This document shows positions 1-7,938 of a stretch of DNA of 20,755 nt, in pieces. The stretch's first letter is position 1. Every line of letters starts with the position of its first letter. Where the stretch lies: the NCBI GenBank assembly GCA_964618405.1, contig CAZUAY010000028.1, positions 1 through 20,755 on the forward strand, given 5' to 3'. The DNA is from JBBQIY01 sp964618405 (lineage in GTDB: Bacteria > Verrucomicrobiota > Kiritimatiellia > RFP12 > UBA3636). A program made the translations under genes and the position numbers. The notes under the pieces were generated by a model. It was not told where the DNA came from, did no database searches, and was given only the letters and a program-made list of their open reading frames with translations.

Positions 1-146
1 CCACTTGTTGCTCTCATTTTAGCAAACACAGCTACGAAGCGCAACACGAGGAATTCAGGAGGCAGGATTCAGTATCCAAAATTGATTTTCAACAACTTTC
101 CCATGATCGCTGCTGTTCCAGATTTCCTGAAAAAAAGCTTCACAAA

Positions 147-217
147 AAGGGTTGCGCCTTTCGCGCTCCCCTTGCGCCCTTTGCGTTAAAGTCTTTAGCC
201 GCGGAAGCACACGGAAA
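147..217. repeat. Degenerate short tandem arrays (two families)
   Basis: The stretch 152-188 is built from loose copies of TTGCGCCCTTTGCG-like units. 199-217 adds GCGGAAGCACACGGAA-like units. Both are short-period, imperfect direct repeats with no coding sense. They resemble the unit arrays found in other spacers of this window, such as 254-280, 9922-9949 and 19991-20119. Confidence 0.55.
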
Positions 218-253
218 GCTTTGTGGAAGAGGCATTACATGGTTAAGTTTTGT

Positions 254-280
254 CCGCAGATTACGCAGATTGACGCAGAT
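254..280. repeat. CGCAGATT tandem array
   Basis: Three imperfect units of about 9-10 bp, each with the core CGCAGAT, follow one another. This is the same general class as the GATTAAC/GATTACA arrays at 3735-3765 and 20034-20060. Confidence 0.6.
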
Positions 281-455
281 GGTAGGGAGAGGGGTTCTGA
301 GGGGAAAAAGCTGAGCATTGGTCACGTTTATTATATACGTTTGTTGCTGCTCCAATAGTTTAAAAAAATTGCTTGTCTATAACTTCGTCAAGATTCGAGA
401 AAGTTGCCTCATCGTTTTTCCGCGGTCGCGCCGCGCGGTAAGCTGGCTCATGTGC

Positions 456-482
456 GCGTCAGACTATTTTGACGCAAACCCC
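456..482. repeat. REP-like palindrome, left copy
   Basis: A hairpin GCGTCA...TGACGC (456-461 with 470-475) is followed by a run of C. The 24 bases 459-482 match 21 of 24 positions of the reverse complement of 20655-20678, which lies upstream of the truncated RAYT-type transposase at the right edge. It therefore looks like a scattered palindromic element rather than a one-off hairpin. Confidence 0.5.
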
Positions 483-503
483 GAACCCAGAATCGCACGC
501 GTC

Positions 504-556
504 GATATTGTTCGCTTGATTCATTCGAGCCCGTGTCGTAAAATGGGAGGTATGTC
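504..556 (+). repeat. Duplicated promoter segment, copy A
   Basis: These 53 bases match 43 of 53 positions of 2245-2297 without gaps. The two copies share the -35, the -10 and the 13-base block CTTGATTCATTCG. Copy A ends one base before the GTG start of the alpha-galactosidase gene, and copy B precedes upp. Confidence 0.75.
516..544 (+). promoter_or_regulatory. Sigma70-type promoter of alpha-galactosidase gene
   Basis: TTGATT (516-521), a 17 bp spacer and TAAAAT (539-544) form a near-consensus promoter. The predicted start of transcription is near 551, leaving only about 6 nt before the GTG at 557. The GGGAGG at 545-550 would then lie upstream of or at the transcript start. Either the 5' leader is very short, or translation begins at the ATG at 578. 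Confidence 0.6.
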
Positions 557-2212
557 GTGAATCAATGGAGTTATTTTATGCAGATAGAACGTTTAAAGAA
601 TGGAATTTGGGAATCAGCCGGAGCGATCACTGAAGCGTTTGAAGCAATCTCTCTTACTCCTGCCCTAGATGAAAAGAGAGTTAAACTTCGAATCAACATT
701 CCCATCATTGATATTCAAAGTTATTGGATACCGAAAAATCGTACGCCAGAGAATAGAATTCCGTGGGTTATCGAATCTCAAAGTTCCGCACAATGTAATT
801 TTCCATTCCTTGCGTTTCTCAATAGCGCTCAACAGAATCGTTGTTCAATTGGCTTGAGCAATCTCAAAGACGATACGCTGATCACCGCGAAGATGAATCA
901 AGAAAAGTGTCAGTACGAGATTACGATTACTATCGCGGTGACACCCGAAACCGTGCCGTTCGAAGTTGTGGTTAATCGTCGTGATCAGCCGTGGACGCGA
1001 TGTCTCGGCGATTGGCGCGAGACACTCAAATTGCCGTTGCCTACATTTCCAGAGGCGGCCTGGCAACCGGTTTTTTGTTCATGGTATGCCGTTCACGCCG
1101 CGGTAACGCAATCGTGGGTGGAACAAAACGCCCAACTGGCATCGGAACTTGGTTTTGGAACGTTGATTATTGATGATGGTTGGTGTTTTGACGAAATGAA
1201 ACGAGTGACGCCCACAACACTCACCGACTGGTATGAACTGATTGGAGATTGGGAGCTTTCTACGCAAAAATTTCCAGATTTCGCAAACCACGTTCAGCGT
1301 GTTCGGGCATTGGGCTTGAACTATATGCTTTGGGTAACTCCGATTTTAATTGGCGCTAAGAGTAAGCTCTATCAAGAAATCAAAGATTCCGTTAGCGGTG
1401 ATTATCACGAAGGCTGTTATTGCTTTGACCCCCAACATGAAGCTGCAGGACAGGTTGTTATTGAGAAAATCAGCCGACTGATGAAAGATTATTACCTTGA
1501 CGGCTTAAAAATAGATTTTCTTGATTCTGTTCCAACAAACCCAGAGCAACCACGAGGACAAGAAACCCATAAGTTTATCGCAGCATTGTCTGCGGCCATT
1601 CGCGCTCATAAGAGTGACGCTCTGATTGAGTTCCGGCAAAGTTACGCCACAATTGGAATGTTGCCGTTTGCAACGCAGTTCCGAGCAGGCGATGTGCCGT
1701 TTGATTTTATCGATAATTTCCAGCGCCTCGCACAAATTCGCATGAGTCTTGGCGACCGAGTGCCGGTCCATGCTGATCCTGCTTACTGGCACCCCAACGA
1801 AACACCAGAGAATATTTCACGTCATCTCATGGCTTCGCTTGTGGGCGTGCCAATGGTATCCATGGATTTGAATAAACTCACGAAGCCAGAAAAGACGATC
1901 ATTACGAGCTGGTTAGCATTCTATCAAAAACATCTCGATACCTTTAAAAATGGTCGGTGGGATATCAACTACCATAACGGAGCTGTCAGTTGGATCACGG
2001 TATCTACGGGCAAAGAATTAGTTGTATTTATTAACGATACGTGGAGATTATCTGAAGCCCTAGATGGATTCTCTGATTTTAGGGGGCCGATAATTCTCTT
2101 AAACCTCACTGCTGAAGCCATGAGTTCCTCGGCTTTAGAAGGATATGATTGTTTGGGTAATTCTACCGGAAAAAAGATTTCGTCTGGCGGTCTCGCCTAT
2201 TTTAGCAGATAG
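557..2212 (+). CDS. GH36-like alpha-galactosidase
   Basis: This is a probable glycoside hydrolase of the GH36/melibiase clan, expected to release alpha-linked galactose. At 551 residues it is somewhat shorter than the common ~700-residue GH36 enzymes. An N-terminal beta-rich part (about 1-170) precedes a TIM barrel. Barrel landmarks are IIDDGW near residue 208, DGLKID with the likely nucleophile Asp320, and FRAGD with the likely acid/base Asp379. A small beta domain closes the protein. No signal peptide is evident, so a cytoplasmic enzyme acting on imported oligosaccharides is likely. The start is GTG 557 (GGGAGG 6 nt upstream) or ATG 578, which fits better if the promoter at 516-544 is used. 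The codons look more AT-rich than those of downstream upp. With the duplicated promoter, this hints at later insertion. The exact substrate is not proven. Confidence 0.8.
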   Translation: MNQWSYFMQIERLKNGIWESAGAITEAFEAISLTPALDEKRVKLRINIPIIDIQSYWIPKNRTPENRIPWVIESQSSAQCNFPFLAFLNSAQQNRCSIGLSNLKDDTLITAKMNQEKCQYEITITIAVTPETVPFEVVVNRRDQPWTRCLGDWRETLKLPLPTFPEAAWQPVFCSWYAVHAAVTQSWVEQNAQLASELGFGTLIIDDGWCFDEMKRVTPTTLTDWYELIGDWELSTQKFPDFANHVQRVRALGLNYMLWVTPILIGAKSKLYQEIKDSVSGDYHEGCYCFDPQHEAAGQVVIEKISRLMKDYYLDGLKIDFLDSVPTNPEQPRGQETHKFIAALSAAIRAHKSDALIEFRQSYATIGMLPFATQFRAGDVPFDFIDNFQRLAQIRMSLGDRVPVHADPAYWHPNETPENISRHLMASLVGVPMVSMDLNKLTKPEKTIITSWLAFYQKHLDTFKNGRWDINYHNGAVSWITVSTGKELVVFINDTWRLSEALDGFSDFRGPIILLNLTAEAMSSSALEGYDCLGNSTGKKISSGGLAYFSR

Positions 2213-2244
2213 AATCCAGACGAGATTGGCCAAATCGGTACACC

Positions 2245-2297
2245 CACATTGTTGGCTTGATTCATTCGCGGCTGTACCGTAAAATGGGACGTACGTC
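2245..2297 (+). repeat. Duplicated promoter segment, copy B
   Basis: Partner of 504-556, with 43 of 53 positions identical at a fixed offset of 1741 bp. The unit therefore flanks the alpha-galactosidase gene as a direct repeat. Confidence 0.75.
2257..2285 (+). promoter_or_regulatory. Sigma70-type promoter of upp
   Basis: TTGATT (2257-2262), a 17 bp spacer and TAAAAT (2280-2285). The leader to the upp ATG at 2357 would be about 65 nt. It is the second copy of the promoter in front of the alpha-galactosidase gene. Confidence 0.65.
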
Positions 2298-2356
2298 GGA
2301 GGTCACGCGTTCCAACAGGGGAGGCGGGGCTTCAAGGAAAAACAAGGAATAATTAA

Positions 2357-2977
2357 ATGCACGTGGAAGTCACACACCCTCTGGTCAAACACAAACTCTC
2401 GCTTGTCCGCGATAAGACCACGGGCTTCAAACTCTTCCGAGAGCTCATCGGCGAAATTTCGATGTTTCTGACCTACGAGGCGATGCGTGAAATTCCGACG
2501 GAAGAAATCGAGGTGGAGACACCGCTCGCCGTGGCAAAATGCGAACGCGTAAAAGGCGAAATCGTCTTGGTTCCCATCCTTAGGGCTGGCATCGGCATGA
2601 TGGATGCCATCATGGATATGGTTCCGAATGTGCGTGTCGGTTTCCTTGGTATCTATCGCGACCACGAAACCGCACAGCCTGTCGAGTATTACGCTAAGCT
2701 TCCTGTAGCGCTACCAGACACGGTTGCAGTCGTCATCGACCCCATGCTCGCTACCGCCGGCTCGGCTACGGCAGCCGTGTCGCTCCTGAAGCGTAAGGGA
2801 TTTAATAAGATCCTTTTCGTTTGCGTCGTCTCTTGTCCCGAAGGCATCGCCCGACTCGAATCGGAACACCCGGACGTGACGATCTACACCGCCAGCGTCG
2901 ATGAGCGACTTGATGAAAATAAATACATTGTTCCAGGTCTTGGTGATGCAGGCGACCGGCTTTTTGGAACGAAATAG
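2357..2977 (+). CDS. upp: Uracil phosphoribosyltransferase
   Basis: Converts uracil plus PRPP to UMP in pyrimidine salvage, in the cytoplasm. The 206-residue length is typical of the family. Visible landmarks are the LVRDKTTG N-terminal segment, VPILRAGIGMMD around residue 75, the PRPP-binding loop with IDPMLATAGS (Asp128 onward), and the family-typical GLGDAGDRLFGT ending that contacts uracil. AAGGA a few bases upstream supports ATG 2357. It has its own promoter (2257-2285). The MgtC-like gene follows after 50 bp and may be co-transcribed. pyrE, the de novo counterpart, lies about 8 kb downstream in the same orientation. Confidence 0.96.
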   Translation: MHVEVTHPLVKHKLSLVRDKTTGFKLFRELIGEISMFLTYEAMREIPTEEIEVETPLAVAKCERVKGEIVLVPILRAGIGMMDAIMDMVPNVRVGFLGIYRDHETAQPVEYYAKLPVALPDTVAVVIDPMLATAGSATAAVSLLKRKGFNKILFVCVVSCPEGIARLESEHPDVTIYTASVDERLDENKYIVPGLGDAGDRLFGTK

Positions 2978-3027
2978 GACCCGCGAAAAATAAAAATGTA
3001 TAGCGAGAAATGAAAAGGAGAGTATAG

Positions 3028-3717
3028 GTGAATTTTGAAATAGTGCTTTTGTTGCGGTTGCTTGTTGCGGGATTCTGCGGCGGCGTTATTGGGCTTGAGC
3101 GCGAGTACCGAGCCAAAGAGGCCGGACTTAGAACGCATTTTCTCGTTTGCCTAGGTTCCTCGCTTTTCATGGTCGTGTCGCAGTATGGCTTCACCGACAA
3201 CATTGTGAATTTAATGAACGTTTATGGGCCTCAGTTGCAGGTCGGCGTTGATACGAGTCGCGTTGCTGCACAAGTCGTTTCGGGAATTGGCTTCATCGGT
3301 GCTGGCATGATCGTGTTGCAGAAGCGTTTTATTGTGGGCTTAACGACGGCGGCGGGGCTTTGGACGACTGCCGCGATCGGCATGGCTGTCGGTGCGGGCT
3401 TGTATGGGATGGCTTTGGCTACGACGCTGTTGACCCTCGCGGGGTTTGAACTATTGGGTCGCGTTTCCCGTCGAATGGGTCGTGTGAAGCGAGAAACGCT
3501 TGTTGTCTTTTACGCCGATAGTCAGGCGACGGCAGAAGTCGTCACGGAAGAACTCTCTCGAGAAGGTCGTTCCATTACTTCCTACTCCTCGGCTCGCGTG
3601 GGGGATCGCCTTCACATCAGGCTAAGCATTGATACGCCGGAGAGAACATTTAATGCAGGCAAGGTGCTTGCCTATTTGCAAAAACATCCTGGCGTCGAAA
3701 CGGAATCGGTGGACTAG
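3028..3717 (+). CDS. MgtC/SapB family inner-membrane protein
   Basis: A 229-residue membrane protein. The N-terminal ~145 residues carry several hydrophobic helices and the family signature (GGVIGLERE then AGLRTH and LGSSLF). A later GIGFIGAGMI segment also fits the MgtC fold. The C-terminal ~70 residues form a soluble ACT-like alpha/beta domain. MgtC-type proteins are linked to magnesium limitation and F-ATPase control in pathogens. Most environmental homologues, probably including this one, have no proven role. The start is GTG 3028, supported by AAGGAG at 3015-3020 with a 7 nt gap. No Mg-responsive leader is recognisable in the 50 bp after upp. Confidence 0.88.
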   Translation: MNFEIVLLLRLLVAGFCGGVIGLEREYRAKEAGLRTHFLVCLGSSLFMVVSQYGFTDNIVNLMNVYGPQLQVGVDTSRVAAQVVSGIGFIGAGMIVLQKRFIVGLTTAAGLWTTAAIGMAVGAGLYGMALATTLLTLAGFELLGRVSRRMGRVKRETLVVFYADSQATAEVVTEELSREGRSITSYSSARVGDRLHIRLSIDTPERTFNAGKVLAYLQKHPGVETESVD

Positions 3718-3734
3718 TCAGCCGTTGCGATTTT

Positions 3735-3765
3735 TAGACACGATTACACGATTAACAAGATTTAA
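3735..3765. repeat. GATTACA/GATTAAC tandem array
   Basis: About three imperfect units of ACACGATTA / ACGATTAAC / AAGATTTAA type fill most of the 54 bp between the MgtC-like gene and the glycosyltransferase. The array ends 6 bp before the ATG at 3772, so it replaces any recognisable ribosome-binding site. Confidence 0.6.
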
Positions 3766-3771
3766 TTTTCC

Positions 3772-4767
3772 ATGCTACGTGCTACTGTTCTCATTGTGAG
3801 CCCTAACTGGCTCGGCGACGCCGTGATGGCGATGCCGGCGGTGAAGCGATTTCGCCTCAACAACCCCGACGCGTTCATTTTCATGCTGGCCAAACCTTCC
3901 GTTGCTCCGCTCTGGCGAATGCACGACTCGGTTGATGAAATCCTCGAACTTGGCGCAGGCAACGTCGCAACCTTCGCCATGGCGCGCCAGTTGCGCTCAC
4001 TCAAAATTGCTCAAGCGTTTATCTTGCCAAATTCATTCCGCTCCGCGCTAATTCCTTTTCTCGCCTGTATTCCAGAACGTCGTGGCACGGCTTTCCATGC
4101 TCGTAGCCTGATGGTCAACGATCCCGTCTCATTCAAGACAGAGAAAGCGTCTGGGAAATTACATCAGTCGCTGGAATACATGAAGATTCTCTGCGGCGAA
4201 GCTCAGGGCGATCTTTCCGAAACAGGTTTTCATCCGCCAAAGCCTGCGCTCTTGCAAGAGCTGAGACTGCCGCAAAATGACATTCCAGTGTGCATCATTC
4301 CTGGCGCGGCACGGGGTGAGTCCAAGCGGTGGCCGTTTTTCGCCGAAGCGGCGAAACTAATTTTAGCGGAAAATCCTGCTGTGCGATTTATTGTCACCGG
4401 CGCTAAGGCAGAAGCCGATCTTTGTCAGGCAGTTGCCAATACGATTGGTGACCGTGCGGTTTCAGTTGCGGGGAGGACAGGTCTTTCTGAGTTTGCCGCT
4501 TTACTCGGGAACTGCCGTCTCGTAATTTGCAACGATAGTGGCGGTATGCACTTGGCTTCAGCGGCGGGCGTGCCGGTGGTTGCCGTTTACGGGCTTACCG
4601 ACCCGGAGACGACCGGGCCTATCGGTGCTAACGCGACGATTATTCAGGCTGAAGGCGTGAAGGCCTCTCGAGATGTGCCCCGACAATCTGCGGCGGCTGT
4701 GGCAGCCTTGGCCTCGATCAGTGCCCAGCGTGTCGCTTCAGCCTGCCGAGAAAAAATGATTAACTAG
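3772..4767 (+). CDS. Glycosyltransferase family 9, heptosyltransferase II-like
   Basis: This is probably an ADP-heptose:LPS heptosyltransferase acting at the cytoplasmic face of the inner membrane on lipid A-core. The 331 residues match the GT9 family. The opening SPNWLGDAVMAMPAV is the acceptor-side motif of WaaF-type enzymes. The central PGAARGESKRWP loop starts the donor domain. CNDSGGMHLASAAGVPVVAVYG followed by the DPETTGPIG region is the ADP-heptose-binding signature. No Shine-Dalgarno is visible before ATG 3772, because a tandem array occupies that position. No other LPS genes lie beside it. WaaF is the best guess, but other GT9 activities are possible. Confidence 0.85.
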   Translation: MLRATVLIVSPNWLGDAVMAMPAVKRFRLNNPDAFIFMLAKPSVAPLWRMHDSVDEILELGAGNVATFAMARQLRSLKIAQAFILPNSFRSALIPFLACIPERRGTAFHARSLMVNDPVSFKTEKASGKLHQSLEYMKILCGEAQGDLSETGFHPPKPALLQELRLPQNDIPVCIIPGAARGESKRWPFFAEAAKLILAENPAVRFIVTGAKAEADLCQAVANTIGDRAVSVAGRTGLSEFAALLGNCRLVICNDSGGMHLASAAGVPVVAVYGLTDPETTGPIGANATIIQAEGVKASRDVPRQSAAAVAALASISAQRVASACREKMIN

Positions 4768-4784
4768 CGAGTCGCGAGTTGCGA
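4767..4784. repeat. Heptamer array (GCGAGTC type) at the stop codon
   Basis: Two and a half units of GTCGCGA/GTTGCGA begin at the last base of the glycosyltransferase stop codon. The same heptamer occurs at 9754-9772, 10487-10509, 11258-11280 and 11395-11413, always close to a gene's 3' end or a hairpin module. Confidence 0.6.
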
Positions 4785-4798
4785 CACCGGGTTCGTCT

Positions 4799-5029
4799 GG
4801 GCGCATCCCCGTTCCGTTGACTCGCATAGGCGATGGGTTTGCAAGCCGAAGACATACGCCGCCGACAGACATGCGAAAAGCGGTGCCGCCCTTCGGTTGT
4901 CACCGCACGCCAAGATGGCCGATTTTGGAGTGCGGCGGCAAGCGGTATTCCGCGCGACGCCGCTTTCGAGTAAACGTGGTGCCTCTGAGAAAATCCAAAC
5001 GGACAGGTCAACGGAACGAGGATGCGCCC
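4799..5029. repeat. ~230 bp imperfect fold-back element
   Basis: The outer arms 4799-4821 and 5007-5029 are complementary at 22 of 23 positions. A second paired block is CGAAAAGCGG near 4874-4883 with CCGCTTTCG near 4960-4968. The core is a long hairpin (about 4895-4918 with 4921-4943) around a GGCCG loop. All three pairings share nearly the same centre, so the segment could fold into one long imperfect hairpin. Overlapping open frames on both strands have no credible domain. It could be a MITE-like element or a structured transcript. Confidence 0.65.
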
Positions 5030-5056
5030 CTGTCGTCTATCTCGAATTTTATCATA

Positions 5057-5084
5057 TTGACATATCATGATATTGTGATACATT
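5057..5084 (+). promoter_or_regulatory. Promoter with palindromic operator for the persulfide gene
   Basis: TTGACA (5057-5062), a 16 bp spacer and TACATT (5079-5084) with an extended TGA just before the -10. The spacer contains the perfect 12 bp palindrome ATATCATGATAT (5062-5073), and a further TGATA half-site lies at 5076-5080. A palindrome in this position is typical of a repressor site. The ArsR-type gene two positions downstream is the obvious candidate. Confidence 0.65.
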
Positions 5085-5129
5085 AAGCCGCCATTTCCAA
5101 AACAAATGATTTTATACGGAGTTCTGAAT

Positions 5130-7544
5130 ATGAAAGTAGTGATCGTAGGTGGCGTAGCAGCAGGTGCAGGAGCAGCGGCGAGATTACGGAGGCTAGATGA
5201 GACGGTGGAGATCGTGCTTTTTGAGCGAGGCCAGTACATCTCTTACGCAAATTGTGGGCTTCCGTACCATGTCGGCGGCGTTATCCCCAATCGTGATTCT
5301 CTCGTGGTTATGTCGCCTGAGAAGTTCAAGGGATGGTTCAACGTTGATGTGCGTAACAACAGCGAGGTGGCTTCAATTGACCGTGCGGCGAAGTCCGTTG
5401 TGGTGCGCGGGCCTGCGGGCGAGTACGTTGAGACCTACGACAAGCTCGTGATCGCCACAGGGTCTTCTCCCCTGATGATGCCGTTGCCCGGTTCTGATGA
5501 TCCGCGAGTGACGCGTCTCTGGACGATTCCCGATATGGATGCGGTATTGGCAAAGGTGAACGCGGGCGCGAAGCGAGCGGTTGTGATCGGTGCTGGGTTT
5601 ATTGGACTTGAAACGGCAGAGAATCTCAATGAACGCGGACTTGACGTCACCATCGTTGAACTCTTAGATCAAGTGTTGCCGACCATCGACAAAGAGATGT
5701 CCACGCCACTGGCTCAAGAATTATCTGCGGCCGGTATTTCCTTGCGCTTAGGCCACAAAGTAGTGGCCTTCGAAAGCGCTGCGGATGCCCTTTCAGTCGT
5801 GCTCAACAATGAGGAACGGATCCCCGCCGACATTGTGATCATGAGTGTTGGGGTTAAGCCGAATTCCGAAATTGCCAAGACAGCGGGGTTGGAGTTGGGC
5901 TCGCGAGGACATATCGTGGTGGATGAATTTATGCGAACGTCTGATCCCGACATTTATGCGGCTGGCGACGTTGTGGAAGTAGTGGATCCTGTGTTCGGTG
6001 GCAAGACGGCGGTTCCGCTTGCTGGCCCCGCGAACAAACAAGGACGTATTGTGGCGGATAATTTGGTGGGCCGCTCCTCGCGCTATCTCGGCAGTTATGG
6101 AACTTCCGTGCTTAAGGTGGGGACGCTTTCTGCGGGAAGCGTTGGCTATACGGAGCGTCGGCTGAAACAAATGGGCATTGCCTACCATAAAATTTATGCA
6201 CATCCGGCATCCAGCGCCGCGTATTATCCAGGGGGAACCCTGTTGCGGCTGAAGTTCCTCTTTTCCCCAGACAACAAAATTTTGGGAGTGCAAATCGTTG
6301 GAAACAAGGGCGTGGATAAGCGTCTTGACGTGATTGCAGGTGCTATGCGAAGCGGCGTTTCGGCAACCGAACTTGGCGAGCTAGAACTTTCGTATGCTCC
6401 ACCGTATAGTTCGGCGAAAGATCCGATTAATTTCGCTGGCATGATTGCGGATAATGTGTTGCGTGGGGAGACCAGACTCGTGCATGGCGATGCTATTCCT
6501 CAGACCGCCATTATTCTCGACGTGCGACAACCTGAGGAAACCGCTCTCGGTGTGATTCCGGGGTCAGTGAACATTCCGCTTGGCAAGCTGCGTGAACGGA
6601 TGGGTGAATTGGACAAGTCGAAAGAAATCGTGGTCTTGTGCGAGGTCGGACTCCGAGGTTATCTCGGCGAGCGGATTCTTCAGCAAAACGGCTTCCAAGC
6701 ATTCAACCTCTCAGGTGGCTACGTGACCTGGAAATATTTTAATCCAGCACCTTTTATTCCCGCGAAGAAAACGGCCATTTGTAATGATAAAGAATGCACA
6801 CTCGAAGCGTTCGCGTCTCCAGAGCTTGATGTTCGAGCCTTGGCTTGTCCGGGTCCCGTCGTTCGAATGAAGCAGCAGTTTGATAGCATGGATGCAGGCG
6901 AGACGGTGAAGCTGCTTGCTATGCTTTCCTTCGAACCCGACTTGCGGAACTGGATCGCCTCAACGGGGAACACGCTCGTTGGTGTCGAGAAGAAGGTTAA
7001 CCATTTGGAAGCGGTTATTCGGAAGGTGGATGCAGCGCCCCAGGCGTCTGCGGCATTGGTGCAGGGGCAGACGGGTCATGCTGCGGCCATTGTGCTCTTC
7101 AGCAACGATCTGGACAAGGCAATGGCGGCGTTGATCATCGCCTGCGGCATGGCGGCCTCCGGAGCGAAGGTTGGTATCTTCTTTACGTTCTGGGGACTCA
7201 GCGTGCTGCGCAAGAATCCAGCACCAGCGGTGAAGAAGAGCTTTATGTCCACAATGTTTGGGTGGATGTTGCCTAAGGGCGCATCCAAGCTCACGCTTTC
7301 AAAAATGCACATGGGTGGCATGGGAACGATGATGATGAAGCAGGTCATGGCTTCGCAGAATGTAACGAAGTTGCCGGATCTCCTGCGCCAAGCGCATGAG
7401 CTTGGCGTTAAGTTCATCGCATGCGATATGGCCATGGGCGTTATGGGCGTCACGCGTGAGGAGCTGATCGAGGTTGATGAAGTGGCTGGCGTCGCGAGCT
7501 TTGTTGAGATGGCCAAGCACAGCAATAACACGCTCTTTATCTAG
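5130..7544 (+). CDS. CoA-disulfide reductase-rhodanese-TusA-DsrE fusion protein
   Basis: An 804-residue cytoplasmic protein combining four sulfur-handling modules. Residues 1-~445 form an FAD/NAD(P)H disulfide reductase of the CoA-disulfide/persulfide reductase type, with IVGGVAAGAGAAARLRR at the FAD site and active-site Cys42 in YANCGLPYH. Residues ~460-545 form a rhodanese domain with catalytic Cys504 in LCEVGLRGY. Residues ~560-635 form a TusA/SirA domain with Cys573 in the CPGP motif. Residues ~650-804 are DsrE/DsrF-like, with Cys672 and Cys765. The array suggests sulfane sulfur is passed between the cysteines and reduced with NAD(P)H. I chose ATG 5130 over 5106 because GGAG sits 8 nt upstream and the FAD motif begins at once. 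The ArsR-type gene follows after 10 bp. Confidence 0.9.
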   Translation: MKVVIVGGVAAGAGAAARLRRLDETVEIVLFERGQYISYANCGLPYHVGGVIPNRDSLVVMSPEKFKGWFNVDVRNNSEVASIDRAAKSVVVRGPAGEYVETYDKLVIATGSSPLMMPLPGSDDPRVTRLWTIPDMDAVLAKVNAGAKRAVVIGAGFIGLETAENLNERGLDVTIVELLDQVLPTIDKEMSTPLAQELSAAGISLRLGHKVVAFESAADALSVVLNNEERIPADIVIMSVGVKPNSEIAKTAGLELGSRGHIVVDEFMRTSDPDIYAAGDVVEVVDPVFGGKTAVPLAGPANKQGRIVADNLVGRSSRYLGSYGTSVLKVGTLSAGSVGYTERRLKQMGIAYHKIYAHPASSAAYYPGGTLLRLKFLFSPDNKILGVQIVGNKGVDKRLDVIAGAMRSGVSATELGELELSYAPPYSSAKDPINFAGMIADNVLRGETRLVHGDAIPQTAIILDVRQPEETALGVIPGSVNIPLGKLRERMGELDKSKEIVVLCEVGLRGYLGERILQQNGFQAFNLSGGYVTWKYFNPAPFIPAKKTAICNDKECTLEAFASPELDVRALACPGPVVRMKQQFDSMDAGETVKLLAMLSFEPDLRNWIASTGNTLVGVEKKVNHLEAVIRKVDAAPQASAALVQGQTGHAAAIVLFSNDLDKAMAALIIACGMAASGAKVGIFFTFWGLSVLRKNPAPAVKKSFMSTMFGWMLPKGASKLTLSKMHMGGMGTMMMKQVMASQNVTKLPDLLRQAHELGVKFIACDMAMGVMGVTREELIEVDEVAGVASFVEMAKHSNNTLFI

Positions 7545-7554
7545 GGTGTATTCT

Positions 7555-7869
7555 ATGAAAAAACAAACGCTTCCGGAAAGTTTTATTGTTCAGGTTTCGG
7601 ATACGATCAAATTGCTCGGTCACGCGCAGCGCATTCGTATCTTGGAGTTTTTAGATTTGAATGGAGAAAGTTCCGTTAGCGTGATTACGGAGGGGATCGG
7701 CGGCCAGCAGGCCGCCGTCTCCCAGCATCTCAACAAGATGCGTGTTTCGAATGTCATTGTGGCACGACGCGACGGCAAGCAGATGTATTATCGCATTTCG
7801 TCTGAGAGTGCTACGACCATTCTCGAGTGTATGCGTAAGCAGTATCGACAAACGGTTCTTGAGCCCTGA
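7555..7869 (+). CDS. ArsR-family winged-helix regulator
   Basis: A 104-residue ArsR/SmtB-type repressor. The segment IKLLGHAQRIRILEFL is the family dimer/helix region. GGQQAAVSQHLNKMRVSNVIVARRDGKQMYYR (split at residues 49-80) contains the recognition helix and wing. The ELCVCDL-type metal site is absent and there is a single Cys (Cys92), so classical arsenic or zinc sensing is unlikely. Start ATG 7555 is preceded by AGGGTG. The gene follows the persulfide protein after 10 bp, which makes it a plausible autoregulator of that unit through the palindrome at 5062-5073. How one cysteine would sense sulfur (for example an intersubunit bridge) is open. Confidence 0.85.
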   Translation: MKKQTLPESFIVQVSDTIKLLGHAQRIRILEFLDLNGESSVSVITEGIGGQQAAVSQHLNKMRVSNVIVARRDGKQMYYRISSESATTILECMRKQYRQTVLEP

Positions 7870-7938
7870 AATAGGCTATGATAGAATCGAAGCGTTATCG
7901 ACGCATACCGTACGCGTAGTTGCTGGGAGGATTATTTT

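Larger units (their letters stand above)
1..503. other. Gene-free left-edge spacer
   Basis: No convincing gene is present. Open frames here run through the tandem arrays listed separately and have repeat-like compositions, so they are judged spurious. At 16-44 the minus strand shows a weak promoter-like pair (TTGCGC, 17 bp, TAAAAT) that could serve a leftward gene outside the window. A GC-rich palindrome lies near 421-438, just before the REP-like motif at 456-482. Confidence 0.5.

Noticed and set aside
152..358. Small frames on both strands at the left edge
   Set aside because: They translate the tandem arrays and have repetitive, low-complexity sequences.
5106..5129. ATG 5106 as start of the persulfide protein
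   Set aside because: ATG 5130 has GGAG at 8 nt and starts directly with the FAD-binding strand expected for this family.
4760..5239. Long open frames on both strands across 4760-5239
   Set aside because: They run through the fold-back element and have no recognisable domain; coding potential is best explained by the palindrome's base composition.
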